Shown: positions 14,468 to 22,727, counted from the first letter of the stretch. The stretch is 25,507 nt of DNA from JAVBUP01 sp031555175 (GCA_031555175.1 JAVBUP010000062.1:1-25507); one strand, 5' to 3'. The notes: a model not told the origin generated them from the sequence alone. A program made the numbers and translations.

Positions 14468-15306
14468 TATTGTGTATCCGCTCTTCTCACTACAGAGACA
14501 TAATTTATAGCACCATAATCTACACTTGGTTCCACATATATATATGGCGCATTTGTATCAAAACGATTATCAATCATTAATACAGATCCAACTAATATTC
14601 CACGCGGACTTCTACCACCATATCCTGAAGTTGAAACTTCTGCCCCAATTTGTACTGTTGTAGTGCTTGATAGCAATTTAACTTCATAGGCTTGCTTTTG
14701 AACATCAAAGCCATTTAATATCCCATAAACATACGTTCCATCCTCGCAACGCACCATGACAGGCAATTGGTCTTTCAATTTCTCAGTTGATAAGAGAGTT
14801 ACAGTTGATGTTGCTTCGCCAACAACACTAACTCTACCTACCATGCCTTTATCATTTACAACTACCATACCCTCTTCTAAGCCGTTACTACGTCCTAAAC
14901 TTATTACTAATTCACTTTGCCAACTCTCAATATCTCTATCCATTACTACAGCAATTTGACTTTGATAATCACTTGGCAAGAATTCTATGCCTAGTAAGGC
15001 TCTTAATTCTTCAATATCAGCCTTCAGTACGTTATTTTCATTTATTACTTGAGCAATACGATTAAGTTGCTCTTTTAATATTTCATTTTCTTTATAAACA
15101 TCATCTAATTTATTAAACTTAGTTATGATACCTCTAATATTTTCCATTGGACTTTTAAACAAATAATATTCTACCATTTGAAATGAATCTTTCAATATAT
15201 TCTCAGGCATTGTAAAGTTTCTTCCAAATAATGTATATAGTGAAACTACTATTAATGTGGCTGACACCACAACGATTGCAACAATACTCTTTTTCTTATT
15301 CTTCAA
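14467..15306 (-). CDS. mreC: Rod-shape-determining protein MreC
   Basis: This 279-aa protein has an N-terminal membrane anchor (about residues 8-28, SIVAIVVVSATLIVVSLYTLF), a coiled coil (about residues 60-105, ENEILKEQLNRIAQVINEN) and a periplasm-facing beta-domain with SELVISLGRSNGLEEGMVVVN, GMVGRVSVVG and GRSPRGILVG. MreC scaffolds the elongation complex outside the membrane. The start is TTG at 15306: AAAGGAGGTG lies 5 nt before it, while an in-frame ATG at 15327 falls in the -10 box. mreB is not adjacent; the gene upstream is an SPL-type radical-SAM protein, and a good promoter in the gap lets this operon start on its own. Confidence 0.93.
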   Translation of the reverse strand: MKNKKKSIVAIVVVSATLIVVSLYTLFGRNFTMPENILKDSFQMVEYYLFKSPMENIRGIITKFNKLDDVYKENEILKEQLNRIAQVINENNVLKADIEELRALLGIEFLPSDYQSQIAVVMDRDIESWQSELVISLGRSNGLEEGMVVVNDKGMVGRVSVVGEATSTVTLLSTEKLKDQLPVMVRCEDGTYVYGILNGFDVQKQAYEVKLLSSTTTVQIGAEVSTSGYGGRSPRGILVGSVLMIDNRFDTNAPYIYVEPSVDYGAINYVSVVRRADTQ

Positions 15307-15325
15307 GGTATCACCTCCTTTTATC

Positions 15326-15354
15326 ATTATACAAATTTACCCTCTCTTTTACAA
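15326..15354 (-). promoter_or_regulatory. Promoter of the mreC-mreD-minC-minD operon
   Basis: On the minus strand TTGTAA (15354-15349) and a perfect TATAAT (15331-15326) are 17 nt apart. The -35 box ends right at the stop codon of the upstream radical-SAM gene. No terminator separates them, so read-through from that operon is also possible. Confidence 0.7.
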
Positions 15355-16227
15355 CTAAAAGAGCGATAGCTGTTCACTGTTTTTAAGATTAATCTTTTGC
15401 ATGTTATTAAATCTATAAACCATATCTTTTCTCTTGCATTCTTGATTGAGTATCTCGTATATCTTTTTTGCCTCTTTGCGCTCACATACATAGTTTTGCC
15501 CAAAGGTATTAATATATTTTACTTTTAGTTCAGGACTAATCTTAGTATAGAAATAATCTCTTTGTCTATCCCGAAGTGTGACACCCATGAATGGAATAAT
15601 ATATTTCCCACCATTTTCATGAACTTTATTTATCACATCTCTCACATTTTCCTCATTATCTGTAATCCATGGTAATAAAGGCATTAATAATACACCAACA
15701 TAAATACCTGCCTCTGATAGCTCCTTTATAGCTGCCAATCTTTTAGTAGGACTTGGAGCATATGGTTCAATAACACTAGCTAGTTTATCATCACAAGTCG
15801 TAATAGTAATTGCTACATTGCAAAACGAGTTCTTACTTATCTTTTTTAATATATCAATATCTCTAGTAATCAAATCACTTTTAGTTGTGATTTGTAATGG
15901 ATAACTATGAAATGCAATTATTTCTAAGGCCTGCCTTGTATAAAGTTTAGTCTTTTCAATAGCATTATAGGGATCAGACATAGATCCAAAGCCAATTGTG
16001 CCTTTCTCTTTCATTGTTGCCAATTCTTTATTCAACAATTCTAAAGCATTAACTTTCGTTTTAACAATATCAAAATCATCATTACGATAACATTCACTAC
16101 GGCTATCGCAGTAAATACATCCATGATTACACCCGCGGTAAATATTCAAATTATAGAGATTAGGAAACCAATTACCATTCAAATGGTTTTTGTTCTTTGT
16201 TAGAATTTTCTTTGCGATAATATCCAT
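15355..16227 (-). CDS. SPL-family radical-SAM protein (COG1533/SplB-like) with a C-terminal sliding-clamp-binding peptide
   Basis: This 290-aa protein has RGCNHGCIYCDSRS with C33, C37 and C40 as the radical-SAM cluster ligands, GFGSMSDPYNAIEK, LQITTKSDLITRDID, and VAITITTCDD. These mark the SplB/Rv2578c-like group, relatives of spore photoproduct lyase that are widespread and mostly unassigned. The last five residues, Q286-L-S-L-F290, exactly match the QL(S/D)LF pentapeptide by which bacterial DNA enzymes bind the DnaN beta clamp. The tail before it (NMQKINLKNSE) is a plausible flexible linker. The start codon lies 56 nt inside the preceding YjbR-like gene, with GAGGAG 10 nt upstream. It is the last gene of a four-gene operon. 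A DNA-repair role is inferred. Confidence 0.8.
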   Translation of the reverse strand: MDIIAKKILTKNKNHLNGNWFPNLYNLNIYRGCNHGCIYCDSRSECYRNDDFDIVKTKVNALELLNKELATMKEKGTIGFGSMSDPYNAIEKTKLYTRQALEIIAFHSYPLQITTKSDLITRDIDILKKISKNSFCNVAITITTCDDKLASVIEPYAPSPTKRLAAIKELSEAGIYVGVLLMPLLPWITDNEENVRDVINKVHENGGKYIIPFMGVTLRDRQRDYFYTKISPELKVKYINTFGQNYVCERKEAKKIYEILNQECKRKDMVYRFNNMQKINLKNSEQLSLF

Positions 16228-16579
16228 TATTTTTTATCTCCTCTTGTTTAAATTTCGGTAGAGCATGGATGACACATTCATAGGAATGTTCAATGAGAAA
16301 CTTAATATTTTCTTCCCTAACCAGCTGATCTAAATAAACAGTATTCCAATGTTTCTTATTTAAATGATAGCCTGGCCTTATATAATCAAACTCGTCACGC
16401 AACGAGATAGCTAAAGCAGGATTACATTTCATAGACATATTCATATTCCCATTTGTAACGCTGACTATCAACATCATCTTACCATACGCCTTAACGACCA
16501 ACATCTCAGGCCCAAATGGATATTCAATTTTGGTCCCAGGCAGTGATAACGCAAATAATACGTAGATATTATCTTCCAT
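16172..16579 (-). CDS. YjbR/MmcQ-family protein
   Basis: This 135-aa protein shows the YjbR (double-wing, CyaY-like fold) pattern: LPGTKIEYPFGPEMLVVKAYGKMMLIV, CNPALAISLRDEFDYIRPGYHLNKKHWNTVYLD and ELVRE-like helices before the C-terminus. Members are called DNA-binding by fold, but their biochemical role is unsettled. Its ATG overlaps the TrmH stop by one base (TAATG). Its last 18 codons, a basic tail KNNGYYRKENSNKEQKPFEW, are read in another frame as the start of the SPL-type gene. Confidence 0.8.
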   Translation of the reverse strand: MEDNIYVLFALSLPGTKIEYPFGPEMLVVKAYGKMMLIVSVTNGNMNMSMKCNPALAISLRDEFDYIRPGYHLNKKHWNTVYLDQLVREENIKFLIEHSYECVIHALPKFKQEEIKNNGYYRKENSNKEQKPFEW

Positions 16580-17304
16580 TATTTAAAATAATATAAGGCA
16601 ATACCAGCAGCTATGGCCACATTTAATGAATCGATGCCACTCATATCGATATAAACACTGCCATTACATACTGCCATTGTACTTTCCTTAACGCCTTTAC
16701 CTTCGTTACCAAATACTAACGACACATTATCTTGATTATATTCATTTAATTCTCTTGCGTTATGTAGACTAGTAGCTAAAACAAAACCACCATATTCCCT
16801 AATCTTTGTAATTACTTCAATGATATCTCCTCGTAAACATGGGATATGAAATAGTGAGCCTTGCGTAGCTCTAATGCACTTATCATTATATAAATCAACA
16901 CTATCATCAGACAATATTACGGCATCATAACCAAACGCTAAACTAGTACGGATAATCGTACCAACATTGCCAGGATCTTGCAATCCATCAAGTATAACTA
17001 ATTTTTTCATTTTATTATAATCAATACTTATATCCACCACTTTACACAATGCCATTATTGGTTGTGGTGTTGAAGTAAAAGCAAGTTTATTTAGGACGTT
17101 TTTAGATACTTCTAATATTTTTACACCTATAAATTTATCAACAACAGTGACTGTTGTAATAATCATATCTACAACACCTTTGCGATATGCTTCCTCTACT
17201 AAATGCCACCCCTCAACTAGATATTTCTTATCACTATTACGATATTTTGCTTGATGATATTTTAATAGCTCTTTGATTGTTTCATTTTGGACAGATGTTA
17301 TCAT
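16579..17304 (-). CDS. TrmH/SpoU-family RNA 2'-O-ribose methyltransferase
   Basis: This 241-aa enzyme has the three SPOUT trefoil-knot motifs: LDGLQDPGNVGTIIRT (motif 1, near residue 105), LVFGNEGKGV (motif 2) and IDMSGIDSLNVAIAAGIALY (motif 3). The N-terminal KKYLVEGWHLVEEA region is the small substrate-binding domain typical of RlmB/TsnR-like members. It most likely methylates a ribose in 23S rRNA or tRNA using SAM; the site is not predictable. The start overlaps the metallopeptidase stop as ATGA, and the stop overlaps the YjbR-like gene as TAATG. Confidence 0.92.
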   Translation of the reverse strand: MITSVQNETIKELLKYHQAKYRNSDKKYLVEGWHLVEEAYRKGVVDMIITTVTVVDKFIGVKILEVSKNVLNKLAFTSTPQPIMALCKVVDISIDYNKMKKLVILDGLQDPGNVGTIIRTSLAFGYDAVILSDDSVDLYNDKCIRATQGSLFHIPCLRGDIIEVITKIREYGGFVLATSLHNARELNEYNQDNVSLVFGNEGKGVKESTMAVCNGSVYIDMSGIDSLNVAIAAGIALYYFK

Positions 17305-17957
17305 AGTATACCCCTCTCTTTACGTAGTTTTTGTCGTTGCAGCTTGTAATCTGGCATAATTGCATAAACATGGTTATAAAAGTCTTTAGAGTGATTGGGC
17401 ACAAGGAAATGGCATAATTCATGCACTATCACACTATCTATGACTTTACTATCATATTTCATTAATATCGGATTAAGCTTAATTATGTTTTGCCTAAAAT
17501 AGCAATTACCAAACATCGTTCTCATATAGCGAAGTTTTACTATTGGCTTGGGAAAATAACTGAATGTATCAGTAAAATAATTTACCCGTTTCATAAAATA
17601 TATCTGAGCCTGACGCATATAAAAATCTTGTAGCGATCTACGCGGATCAACACCATCTAGATAAATATACCTATCTTCTATATACGCTTTTTTATCAGTA
17701 TAAACTATTTGATAAGTTTGCCCTAAAAGCATAACTTTATCAAATTCATTAAATGACTGTACAGAAATGCTTTTAATAGTATTAGATAATTTAAGATAAT
17801 TACTTATTACAAACTGATCTACTTTATTAACTGGAAAAAATGGGGATGCAGTAACAACTATTCTTCCATTTTTTATTCTAGCATACATGTTTTTATTATT
17901 TTTATATACTAAATCATATGTAATTTTTCCATATATACTATCTATTGTTCGTTCCAT
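17301..17957 (-). CDS. YgjP-like M48-type metallopeptidase (DUF45)
   Basis: This 218-aa soluble protein carries H179-E-L-C-H183-F-L-V-P-N-H189, the zinc motif HExxH with a third histidine of the YgjP/WLM group. An upstream RYMRTMFGNC and an N-terminal beta-rich domain (YARIKNGRIVVTASPFFP) match that family. Its substrate is unknown; relatives are often linked with DNA-protein crosslink proteases (WLM/SprT-like) by fold. GGAG lies 5 nt before the ATG. It heads the operon with TrmH, the YjbR-like protein and the SPL-type protein. Confidence 0.88.
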   Translation of the reverse strand: MERTIDSIYGKITYDLVYKNNKNMYARIKNGRIVVTASPFFPVNKVDQFVISNYLKLSNTIKSISVQSFNEFDKVMLLGQTYQIVYTDKKAYIEDRYIYLDGVDPRRSLQDFYMRQAQIYFMKRVNYFTDTFSYFPKPIVKLRYMRTMFGNCYFRQNIIKLNPILMKYDSKVIDSVIVHELCHFLVPNHSKDFYNHVYAIMPDYKLQRQKLRKERGIL

Positions 17958-17969
17958 ATTATCTCCACT

Positions 17970-17992
17970 AAAAAAAGGTATTAATTACCTTT
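17970..17992 (-). terminator. Terminator of the pentapeptide-repeat gene
   Basis: AAAGGTA / TACCTTT 7-bp perfect stem with a 5-nt loop and, on the minus strand, TTTTTTT behind it. It lies between the -10 of the next operon's promoter and its first gene, so only transcripts from further upstream contain the whole hairpin. Confidence 0.7.
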
Positions 17993-18021
17993 ATTATACA
18001 TTAAACACACTTAAATATAAA
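17993..18021 (-). promoter_or_regulatory. Promoter of the metallopeptidase-TrmH-YjbR-SPL operon
   Basis: On the minus strand TTTATA (18021-18016) and TATAAT (17998-17993) with 17-nt spacing. Initiation would fall inside the terminator hairpin of the upstream gene, so the new transcript escapes that terminator. Confidence 0.5.
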
Positions 18022-18023
18022 TG

Positions 18024-18668
18024 TTAATATTTAACTACTACCCCTAGTAGTCCAACTAGACTAGCTGCTTGATGCATATTGATTATCATTCCTTTAACAT
18101 CATATGGATCTGCTATTATTCCTTCAATAGTACACGTAGTAAAATCAATACCCTTTAACTTAGTGTGTAAGAATGTAGTTTCTTCAAATTTATCTTCAGT
18201 AAAAGTTGTTTTAACAAACTCAACATCCTGCATATAAGCTTGAGTGAAATCATTATGTTTGAAAACTGTTCCATTAACTTTAGTGTGATCAAATACGGCA
18301 TAGCGAAGTACACAATTATCTACTTTGCATTCCTTCAATAAAGATAAATGAAATGATGTTCCAACAAATTTACATTCGATAAAGTTACATCTTACTATAG
18401 TTGAGTCATTAAAAGTATAATTAGAGAAATCACAATTCTTAAAAACACAATCTACAAAGCTCAAACTATTCTCATCAATGCATTCAAAAGTGATTTTTTC
18501 AAAGTAACATGATGAAAATTCTAATCTTTTTCTAGCAATATTTTCTCGAGATAGTTTTTTATTTGTAAGTGATAAACGATAGATATCTAAATCATTCTCA
18601 ATTCTAAAACTTAAATCACTTTCAATATCTTCAATCACTTCTAGTTGATCTAATCTTAATTCTTTCAT
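18024..18668 (-). CDS. Pentapeptide-repeat protein, Qnr/EfsQnr-like in outline
   Basis: This 214-aa protein has a run of A(N/D)LxF-like pentads from about residue 50 to 175 (SSCYFEKITFECID, FVDCVFKNCDFSNYTF, FIECKFVGTSF), expected to form a right-handed quadrilateral beta-helix. The C-terminus DVKGMIINMHQAASLVGLLGVVVKY ends like Qnr proteins (..YQASLLxERLGIxV). Qnr, MfpA and EfsQnr mimic DNA and protect gyrase from quinolones and toxins; the length (about 215 aa) agrees. The N-terminal 45 residues are not repeat-like, unlike true Qnr, so a resistance role is uncertain. AGGAGG precedes the ATG by 9 nt. A likely promoter TTGTAT-N17-TAAGAT lies just upstream. Confidence 0.8.
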   Translation of the reverse strand: MKELRLDQLEVIEDIESDLSFRIENDLDIYRLSLTNKKLSRENIARKRLEFSSCYFEKITFECIDENSLSFVDCVFKNCDFSNYTFNDSTIVRCNFIECKFVGTSFHLSLLKECKVDNCVLRYAVFDHTKVNGTVFKHNDFTQAYMQDVEFVKTTFTEDKFEETTFLHTKLKGIDFTTCTIEGIIADPYDVKGMIINMHQAASLVGLLGVVVKY

Positions 18669-18721
18669 CTAACCATACCTCCTATTACTCATATCTTAAA
18701 TGATGTGTGTCTTGAATACAA

Positions 18722-18746
18722 GAAAAAAACCTGAATGCTCAGGTTT
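18722..18746 (-). terminator. Terminator of the htrA gene
   Basis: AAACCTGA-ATGC-TCAGGTTT, a perfect 8-bp stem, with seven or more T following on the minus strand. The htrA stop codon overlaps the stem. Confidence 0.9.
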
Positions 18747-19851
18747 ATTTTAAATTCGCTGTAATAGTCATCGACTTATCATCACGAATAATTCCTATTG
18801 ATACTTTATCTCCTGGCTTCTTAGAATATAAAGTTTGGATAAATACTTTATATGAAGTAATCTCAATGCCATCTAGTGAGACAATAATATCTCCTTTTTG
18901 TAAACCAGCTTCGCTTGCTGCTGAAGCGGTCGATACTTCTGCGATATATAACCCATGCTCTTGCGAAGTACTAATTCCATACCTTTGTCTAGCAAAGCCA
19001 GTAAGTGAATCTAGTGATAATGTACTTACACCTAACACCGGTCTAGTAATCTTACCATTTTCTTTCAACTCTGTTAAAACTTCTTTGACAACATTTACTG
19101 GAATACCAAACCCCATGCCTTCTACCGAGCTATCTGCAATTTTCATAGAAGCAATTCCAACTAATTCTCCTTTAACATTAATGATTGGACCACCACTATT
19201 TCCGGGGTTAATAGCAGCATCTGTTTGAATTACTGTTGCATCCCAATCATCAATACCATCATCATTGACATCAACACTAACAATTCTATCAACAGCTGAA
19301 ACAATACCTTGTGTTACTGTACCAGCATAATCTATGCCAAGAGGACTACCAATAACTAAAGCTGTTTCTCCGACCTTTAATAGATCTGAATCACCTAAAT
19401 CAAATGCTTTAACCTCAAAATCAACAGTTAACTCTAATAGTGCTAAATCATAGTATTTATCACTACCTACCACAGATGCAGTAACCGATTGTCCATTAGA
19501 GAATAATACTTCTATTTTTGTCCCACCATCAATAACATGATGATTAGTGACAATATATACTTTATTCCCATTTACCTCATAAACAGCACCACTACCACTT
19601 GATGAAGCAGTATTATTAGTATACACCACAATAGCGACTACTCTATCACTTACCTCTTCAATAACATCAGTTATATCACTACTAATGTCATAGTTATAAT
19701 CTACATTAGTAGCATTTGTCTTCGAGCCTCCTGTGCTCATATTTTCAACCGTATTAGTTAATGTTTGAACCTTTATAATTGCATATGTATTTCCTATCAA
19801 TGAAACAATTAATGTAAAAAACAATAAAGTTGTCATAAACGATTTCTTCAT
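18745..19851 (-). CDS. htrA: HtrA/DegP-type membrane-anchored serine protease with PDZ domain
   Basis: This 368-aa protein has an N-terminal membrane anchor or signal (residues 4-24), a trypsin-like domain with H105 (TNHHVI), D135 (YYDLALL) and S219 (GNSGGP), and one PDZ domain (about residues 270-365, GLYIAEV, AGLQKGDIIVSLDG). It degrades or refolds misfolded proteins outside the membrane. Just before the QTDAAINPGNSGG loop it carries DVNDDGIDDWD (residues 194-204), which has the D-x-N-x-D-G-x-x-D pattern of calcium-binding loops. AGGAGG precedes the ATG. It lies 58 nt behind the metallophosphoesterase gene with no terminator between; a -10-like TATAAT near 19884 could give a separate start. 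Confidence 0.93.
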   Translation of the reverse strand: MKKSFMTTLLFFTLIVSLIGNTYAIIKVQTLTNTVENMSTGGSKTNATNVDYNYDISSDITDVIEEVSDRVVAIVVYTNNTASSSGSGAVYEVNGNKVYIVTNHHVIDGGTKIEVLFSNGQSVTASVVGSDKYYDLALLELTVDFEVKAFDLGDSDLLKVGETALVIGSPLGIDYAGTVTQGIVSAVDRIVSVDVNDDGIDDWDATVIQTDAAINPGNSGGPIINVKGELVGIASMKIADSSVEGMGFGIPVNVVKEVLTELKENGKITRPVLGVSTLSLDSLTGFARQRYGISTSQEHGLYIAEVSTASAASEAGLQKGDIIVSLDGIEITSYKVFIQTLYSKKPGDKVSIGIIRDDKSMTITANLK

Positions 19852-19909
19852 ATTAAAACCTCCTACTTATAATATACCCGTATTATAGCTACATTTTATT
19901 ACAAACTTA

Positions 19910-20791
19910 TTACAAATTAAATACTTTTATTTCATTTTTAAAGTTACTAATATTATGATTATCAAAATTCAAAATATTACATTGATCTATTTCTTTAGTT
20001 CCCATATTATACTTTATTTCGATTATTGACATATACTGTACATAATCATCATGACGTTTTAAACTTCCAGTTGATGAACCACAACCAATAATATTTATTC
20101 CAGCCAGTTCTTGAATCATCGGAATATGCTTATGCCCATGCAAGACATACTTAATATTATTCCTTTTTAACCAAGATAATACTAATTCTTTATCGATAAG
20201 GATTTTTGTTGGTTCAATAACTTTACTAAAGTATTTCTCACTAAATTTTTTTTGATAATCAGCTGGCTTCTTTACAGGTAGCAAATGATGATGCATCATA
20301 ACAATAATAGTATATATATCTTTATTAGTTATCTTATTTAGCAAATAATCTACTTGATCGAGTTGCTGTCTACCAACCATACCACGAGCAAATTGACCAG
20401 CTGTATTAGAGTCTAAGCGAATTAGTATTATTTTTAATTCCTCTAAAACTCTGACTTTTTCATCCAAGAGAAACGATAGTACCTTACTTTTCATATTTCT
20501 GCCAAAGCCAATTCCTAAATGTTCAACATCATGATTGCCTAATACAAAGCTCACATGAGCGTTATATTGATATTTCAAATGAAATAAAAAAGAGTTAGCT
20601 TTTACTAAATTACTATTTGTGGGTGAACTCATTAAGTCCCCAGTTATTAAGAAATATGGTTTTACACTAGATTCATTTTCTTTCATTCTAGTCTCTAGTA
20701 TTTTGTACAGTGTATTCTTTTTATCATCATTTTTCTTAAGTCCTAAATGTAAATCACTTAAATGATAAATATATGCGTATTCTTCTTTCAT
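19910..20791 (-). CDS. Calcineurin-like metallophosphoesterase
   Basis: This 293-aa cytosolic protein has the five metallophosphoesterase blocks: SDLHLG (D13, H15), ITGDL (D52), GNHD (N86-H87), VMMHHHLLP, and HGHKH. It binds two metal ions and hydrolyses phosphomono- or diesters. The family covers cyclic-nucleotide phosphodiesterases, nucleases and lipid A enzymes, and nothing here points to one substrate. The ribosome site GGTGGTG is very close to the ATG. It may share a transcript with htrA downstream, and a terminator after coaE isolates it from the upstream unit. Confidence 0.85.
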   Translation of the reverse strand: MKEEYAYIYHLSDLHLGLKKNDDKKNTLYKILETRMKENESSVKPYFLITGDLMSSPTNSNLVKANSFLFHLKYQYNAHVSFVLGNHDVEHLGIGFGRNMKSKVLSFLLDEKVRVLEELKIILIRLDSNTAGQFARGMVGRQQLDQVDYLLNKITNKDIYTIIVMMHHHLLPVKKPADYQKKFSEKYFSKVIEPTKILIDKELVLSWLKRNNIKYVLHGHKHIPMIQELAGINIIGCGSSTGSLKRHDDYVQYMSIIEIKYNMGTKEIDQCNILNFDNHNISNFKNEIKVFNL

Positions 20792-20836
20792 AACACCACC
20801 ATCATTAGTATATCCATTAATTACTAAGAAAAAAGT

Positions 20837-20862
20837 AAAAAAATAGGACTACTGTCCTATTT
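20837..20862 (-). terminator. Terminator of the MFS transporter-coaE operon
   Basis: AAATAGGAC / GTCCTATTT, a perfect 9-bp stem with loop TACT and a T-run on the minus strand. The coaE stop overlaps it. Confidence 0.88.
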
Positions 20863-21424
20863 TCAATAACAACTCATCAATTTGCTTGTATAGATGATCT
20901 AAATCTCTTGAGTTATCTATTACTATATCCGCTAATTCTTTTTTCTTATCAATACTCATTTGTGCTTGTATTCGATTTTGCGCATCAACTTTAGATAACT
21001 TATTACGCTTCATGATTCTTTCAATCAAAGTATCTTCTGGAGCATAAATCACAATCACTTCATCGCATAGATATTTTAAATCTGCTTCATATAAAAGAGG
21101 AATATCTAAGAAAATAATACCATCAGTTTTATTGACACTTTCCTTCATCTCTTCAATTACTAGTGGATGCATAATTGCTTCTAATCTACCCTTTTGAACA
21201 GGGTTATTAAAAACTAATTCGGCTAACTTTTTACGATCTATTTTACCATTATTATCAACATTAAAAGTTTCAATAATATTTCTAATCACTTCTTCATTAC
21301 TCTCTTGTAATTTCTTAACTATCTTATCAGCATCTACAACTTTATAGCCTTTTTGTACTAAATACTGAGTCGTTGTTGATTTACCAGAAGCTATGCTACC
21401 AGTTATTCCATAAACCCTACTCAT
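20849..21424 (-). CDS. coaE: Dephospho-CoA kinase
   Basis: This 191-aa P-loop kinase begins MSRVYGITGSIASGKSTT (Walker A at residues 9-17), followed by the CoaE landmarks VVDADKIV, IMHPLVIEEM, IIFLDIPLLYEADL and the lid MKRNKLSKVDAQNRIQAQM. It catalyses the last step of coenzyme A synthesis. A serine replaces the more usual second glycine of GGIASGKS. Its start overlaps the end of the MFS transporter gene by 8 nt, so the two are coupled. Location in the cytosol. Confidence 0.95.
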   Translation of the reverse strand: MSRVYGITGSIASGKSTTTQYLVQKGYKVVDADKIVKKLQESNEEVIRNIIETFNVDNNGKIDRKKLAELVFNNPVQKGRLEAIMHPLVIEEMKESVNKTDGIIFLDIPLLYEADLKYLCDEVIVIYAPEDTLIERIMKRNKLSKVDAQNRIQAQMSIDKKKELADIVIDNSRDLDHLYKQIDELLLKIGQ

Positions 21425-22586
21425 ACCTATTCTCCATAATATCTAAGTATTTAGTACGAGAAATAAATATTAGACCAATACCAGTAATAATTAATGAAGC
21501 AATGAAAATTGAATAACTATTGATACTCATATACATTTTTCCAAATACAATATTGAATATTGCTTGAATCAATGATACAAATGAGCCATATAACGTAAAA
21601 GCAGTAGTCATAATATGTGGTTCGACAACTTTCTTAATATAGTTCATAACGCCAACTGTTCCAATTGCAGTACTAATTGCATGAACTGTAGTAATAGCTA
21701 AAAAAGTTAATGAAGATGGTATAAATGCATAAACAGCGAACCTTAACATTTGTGTTAATAATGCAACAATAAATAGTTTTTTATAACCAAATCTATCTAA
21801 TATCTTATTAAATACTGCAATAAATACAACTTCAGGTAAGGCACACATCATAGTAAACCATGATATTATGCTTTGATTAGAACCAAGTGTTGTGACAAGA
21901 TGATTACCAGCAAACCCACAACCACTGTTCATAACACAGATTGTAGGTATCGTACAACACAAGATAAAAATATACTTTTTATTTTTGATTAATTCCCCAA
22001 AATCCTTAACCATACTTGATTTTACACCAGTATTAGATTTCATCTCAGGCTTATCTAGCATGAATAATGGCCCCAGCGATGCGATAAAGCAAATCATAAA
22101 CACTGTTAAGAACGCTCCATCAAATCCCATCCAGTCTGCTGCTAACCCAGCGGCAAAACTACCTGCCACATATCCTGCTGATCCTAAACCGCGGATTGGC
22201 GCAAAGTCTTTACCATGTTGATCACAATATGCCATCGTTAAACTATCCATTACTGGAAATAGTGCTGCCCTTGAAAATGTTTGCACTGATAATAGAAATA
22301 ATACATAAACATATGTATAAGCGTTAAATAGAAAATATACAGCCAATGTAGTCATTACTGTCATAATTGCCAACATTGTTTTATATTTTTTTGTCTTATC
22401 ACAAATCATTCCCCATAATGGAGATGCCAGCATCCCAACAAATAGTGTAAAAGATCCAATTTGCCCAATTTGTAATCCTGAAAGGCCAATATTTTTTTCT
22501 AAATAAACATTTAGAAATGGGAAATACGCACCAATTCCAATATAGGTAACAATATAATACAGATAATAATTCTTAAGTTTCCCCAT
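21417..22586 (-). CDS. Major facilitator superfamily transporter (LacY/nucleoside-symporter-like, MFS_1-like)
   Basis: This 389-aa protein has 12 hydrophobic segments in two halves with a basic central loop (about residues 180-200, DKPEMKSNTGVKSS). It opens with KLKNYYLYYIVTYIGIGAYFPFLNVYLE, typical of the LacY/NHS-type MFS branch, and has the loop 2-3 motif GMICDKTKKYK. The substrate is unknown; sugars or nucleosides are usual for this branch. The ATG at 22586 has GAGAGG 10 nt upstream; the GTG at 22595 overlaps that site. It forms an operon with coaE. A good promoter lies directly upstream, and the next gene diverges. Confidence 0.85.
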   Translation of the reverse strand: MGKLKNYYLYYIVTYIGIGAYFPFLNVYLEKNIGLSGLQIGQIGSFTLFVGMLASPLWGMICDKTKKYKTMLAIMTVMTTLAVYFLFNAYTYVYVLFLLSVQTFSRAALFPVMDSLTMAYCDQHGKDFAPIRGLGSAGYVAGSFAAGLAADWMGFDGAFLTVFMICFIASLGPLFMLDKPEMKSNTGVKSSMVKDFGELIKNKKYIFILCCTIPTICVMNSGCGFAGNHLVTTLGSNQSIISWFTMMCALPEVVFIAVFNKILDRFGYKKLFIVALLTQMLRFAVYAFIPSSLTFLAITTVHAISTAIGTVGVMNYIKKVVEPHIMTTAFTLYGSFVSLIQAIFNIVFGKMYMSINSYSIFIASLIITGIGLIFISRTKYLDIMENRYE

Positions 22587-22604
22587 AAATTTCACCTCTC
22601 GACT

Positions 22605-22633
22605 ATTGTATCAATATGGACAATGTTATACAA
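22605..22633 (-). promoter_or_regulatory. Promoter of the MFS transporter-coaE operon
   Basis: On the minus strand TTGTAT (22633-22628) and TACAAT (22610-22605) with 17-nt spacing; 4 of 6 and 5 of 6 matches. Confidence 0.6.
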
Positions 22634-22727
22634 ATAGTATTTATTGATTTTCATTATTTGAAAGATTGTCGATAAATAATTATCATTTTTATTATTTCAT
22701 TTCATAAAATCAATTGAGGTGAAAATT

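Noticed and set aside
15307..15327. An ATG at 15327 as the mreC start
   Set aside because: It overlaps the -10 box of the operon promoter, while TTG at 15306 has a near-perfect ribosome site.
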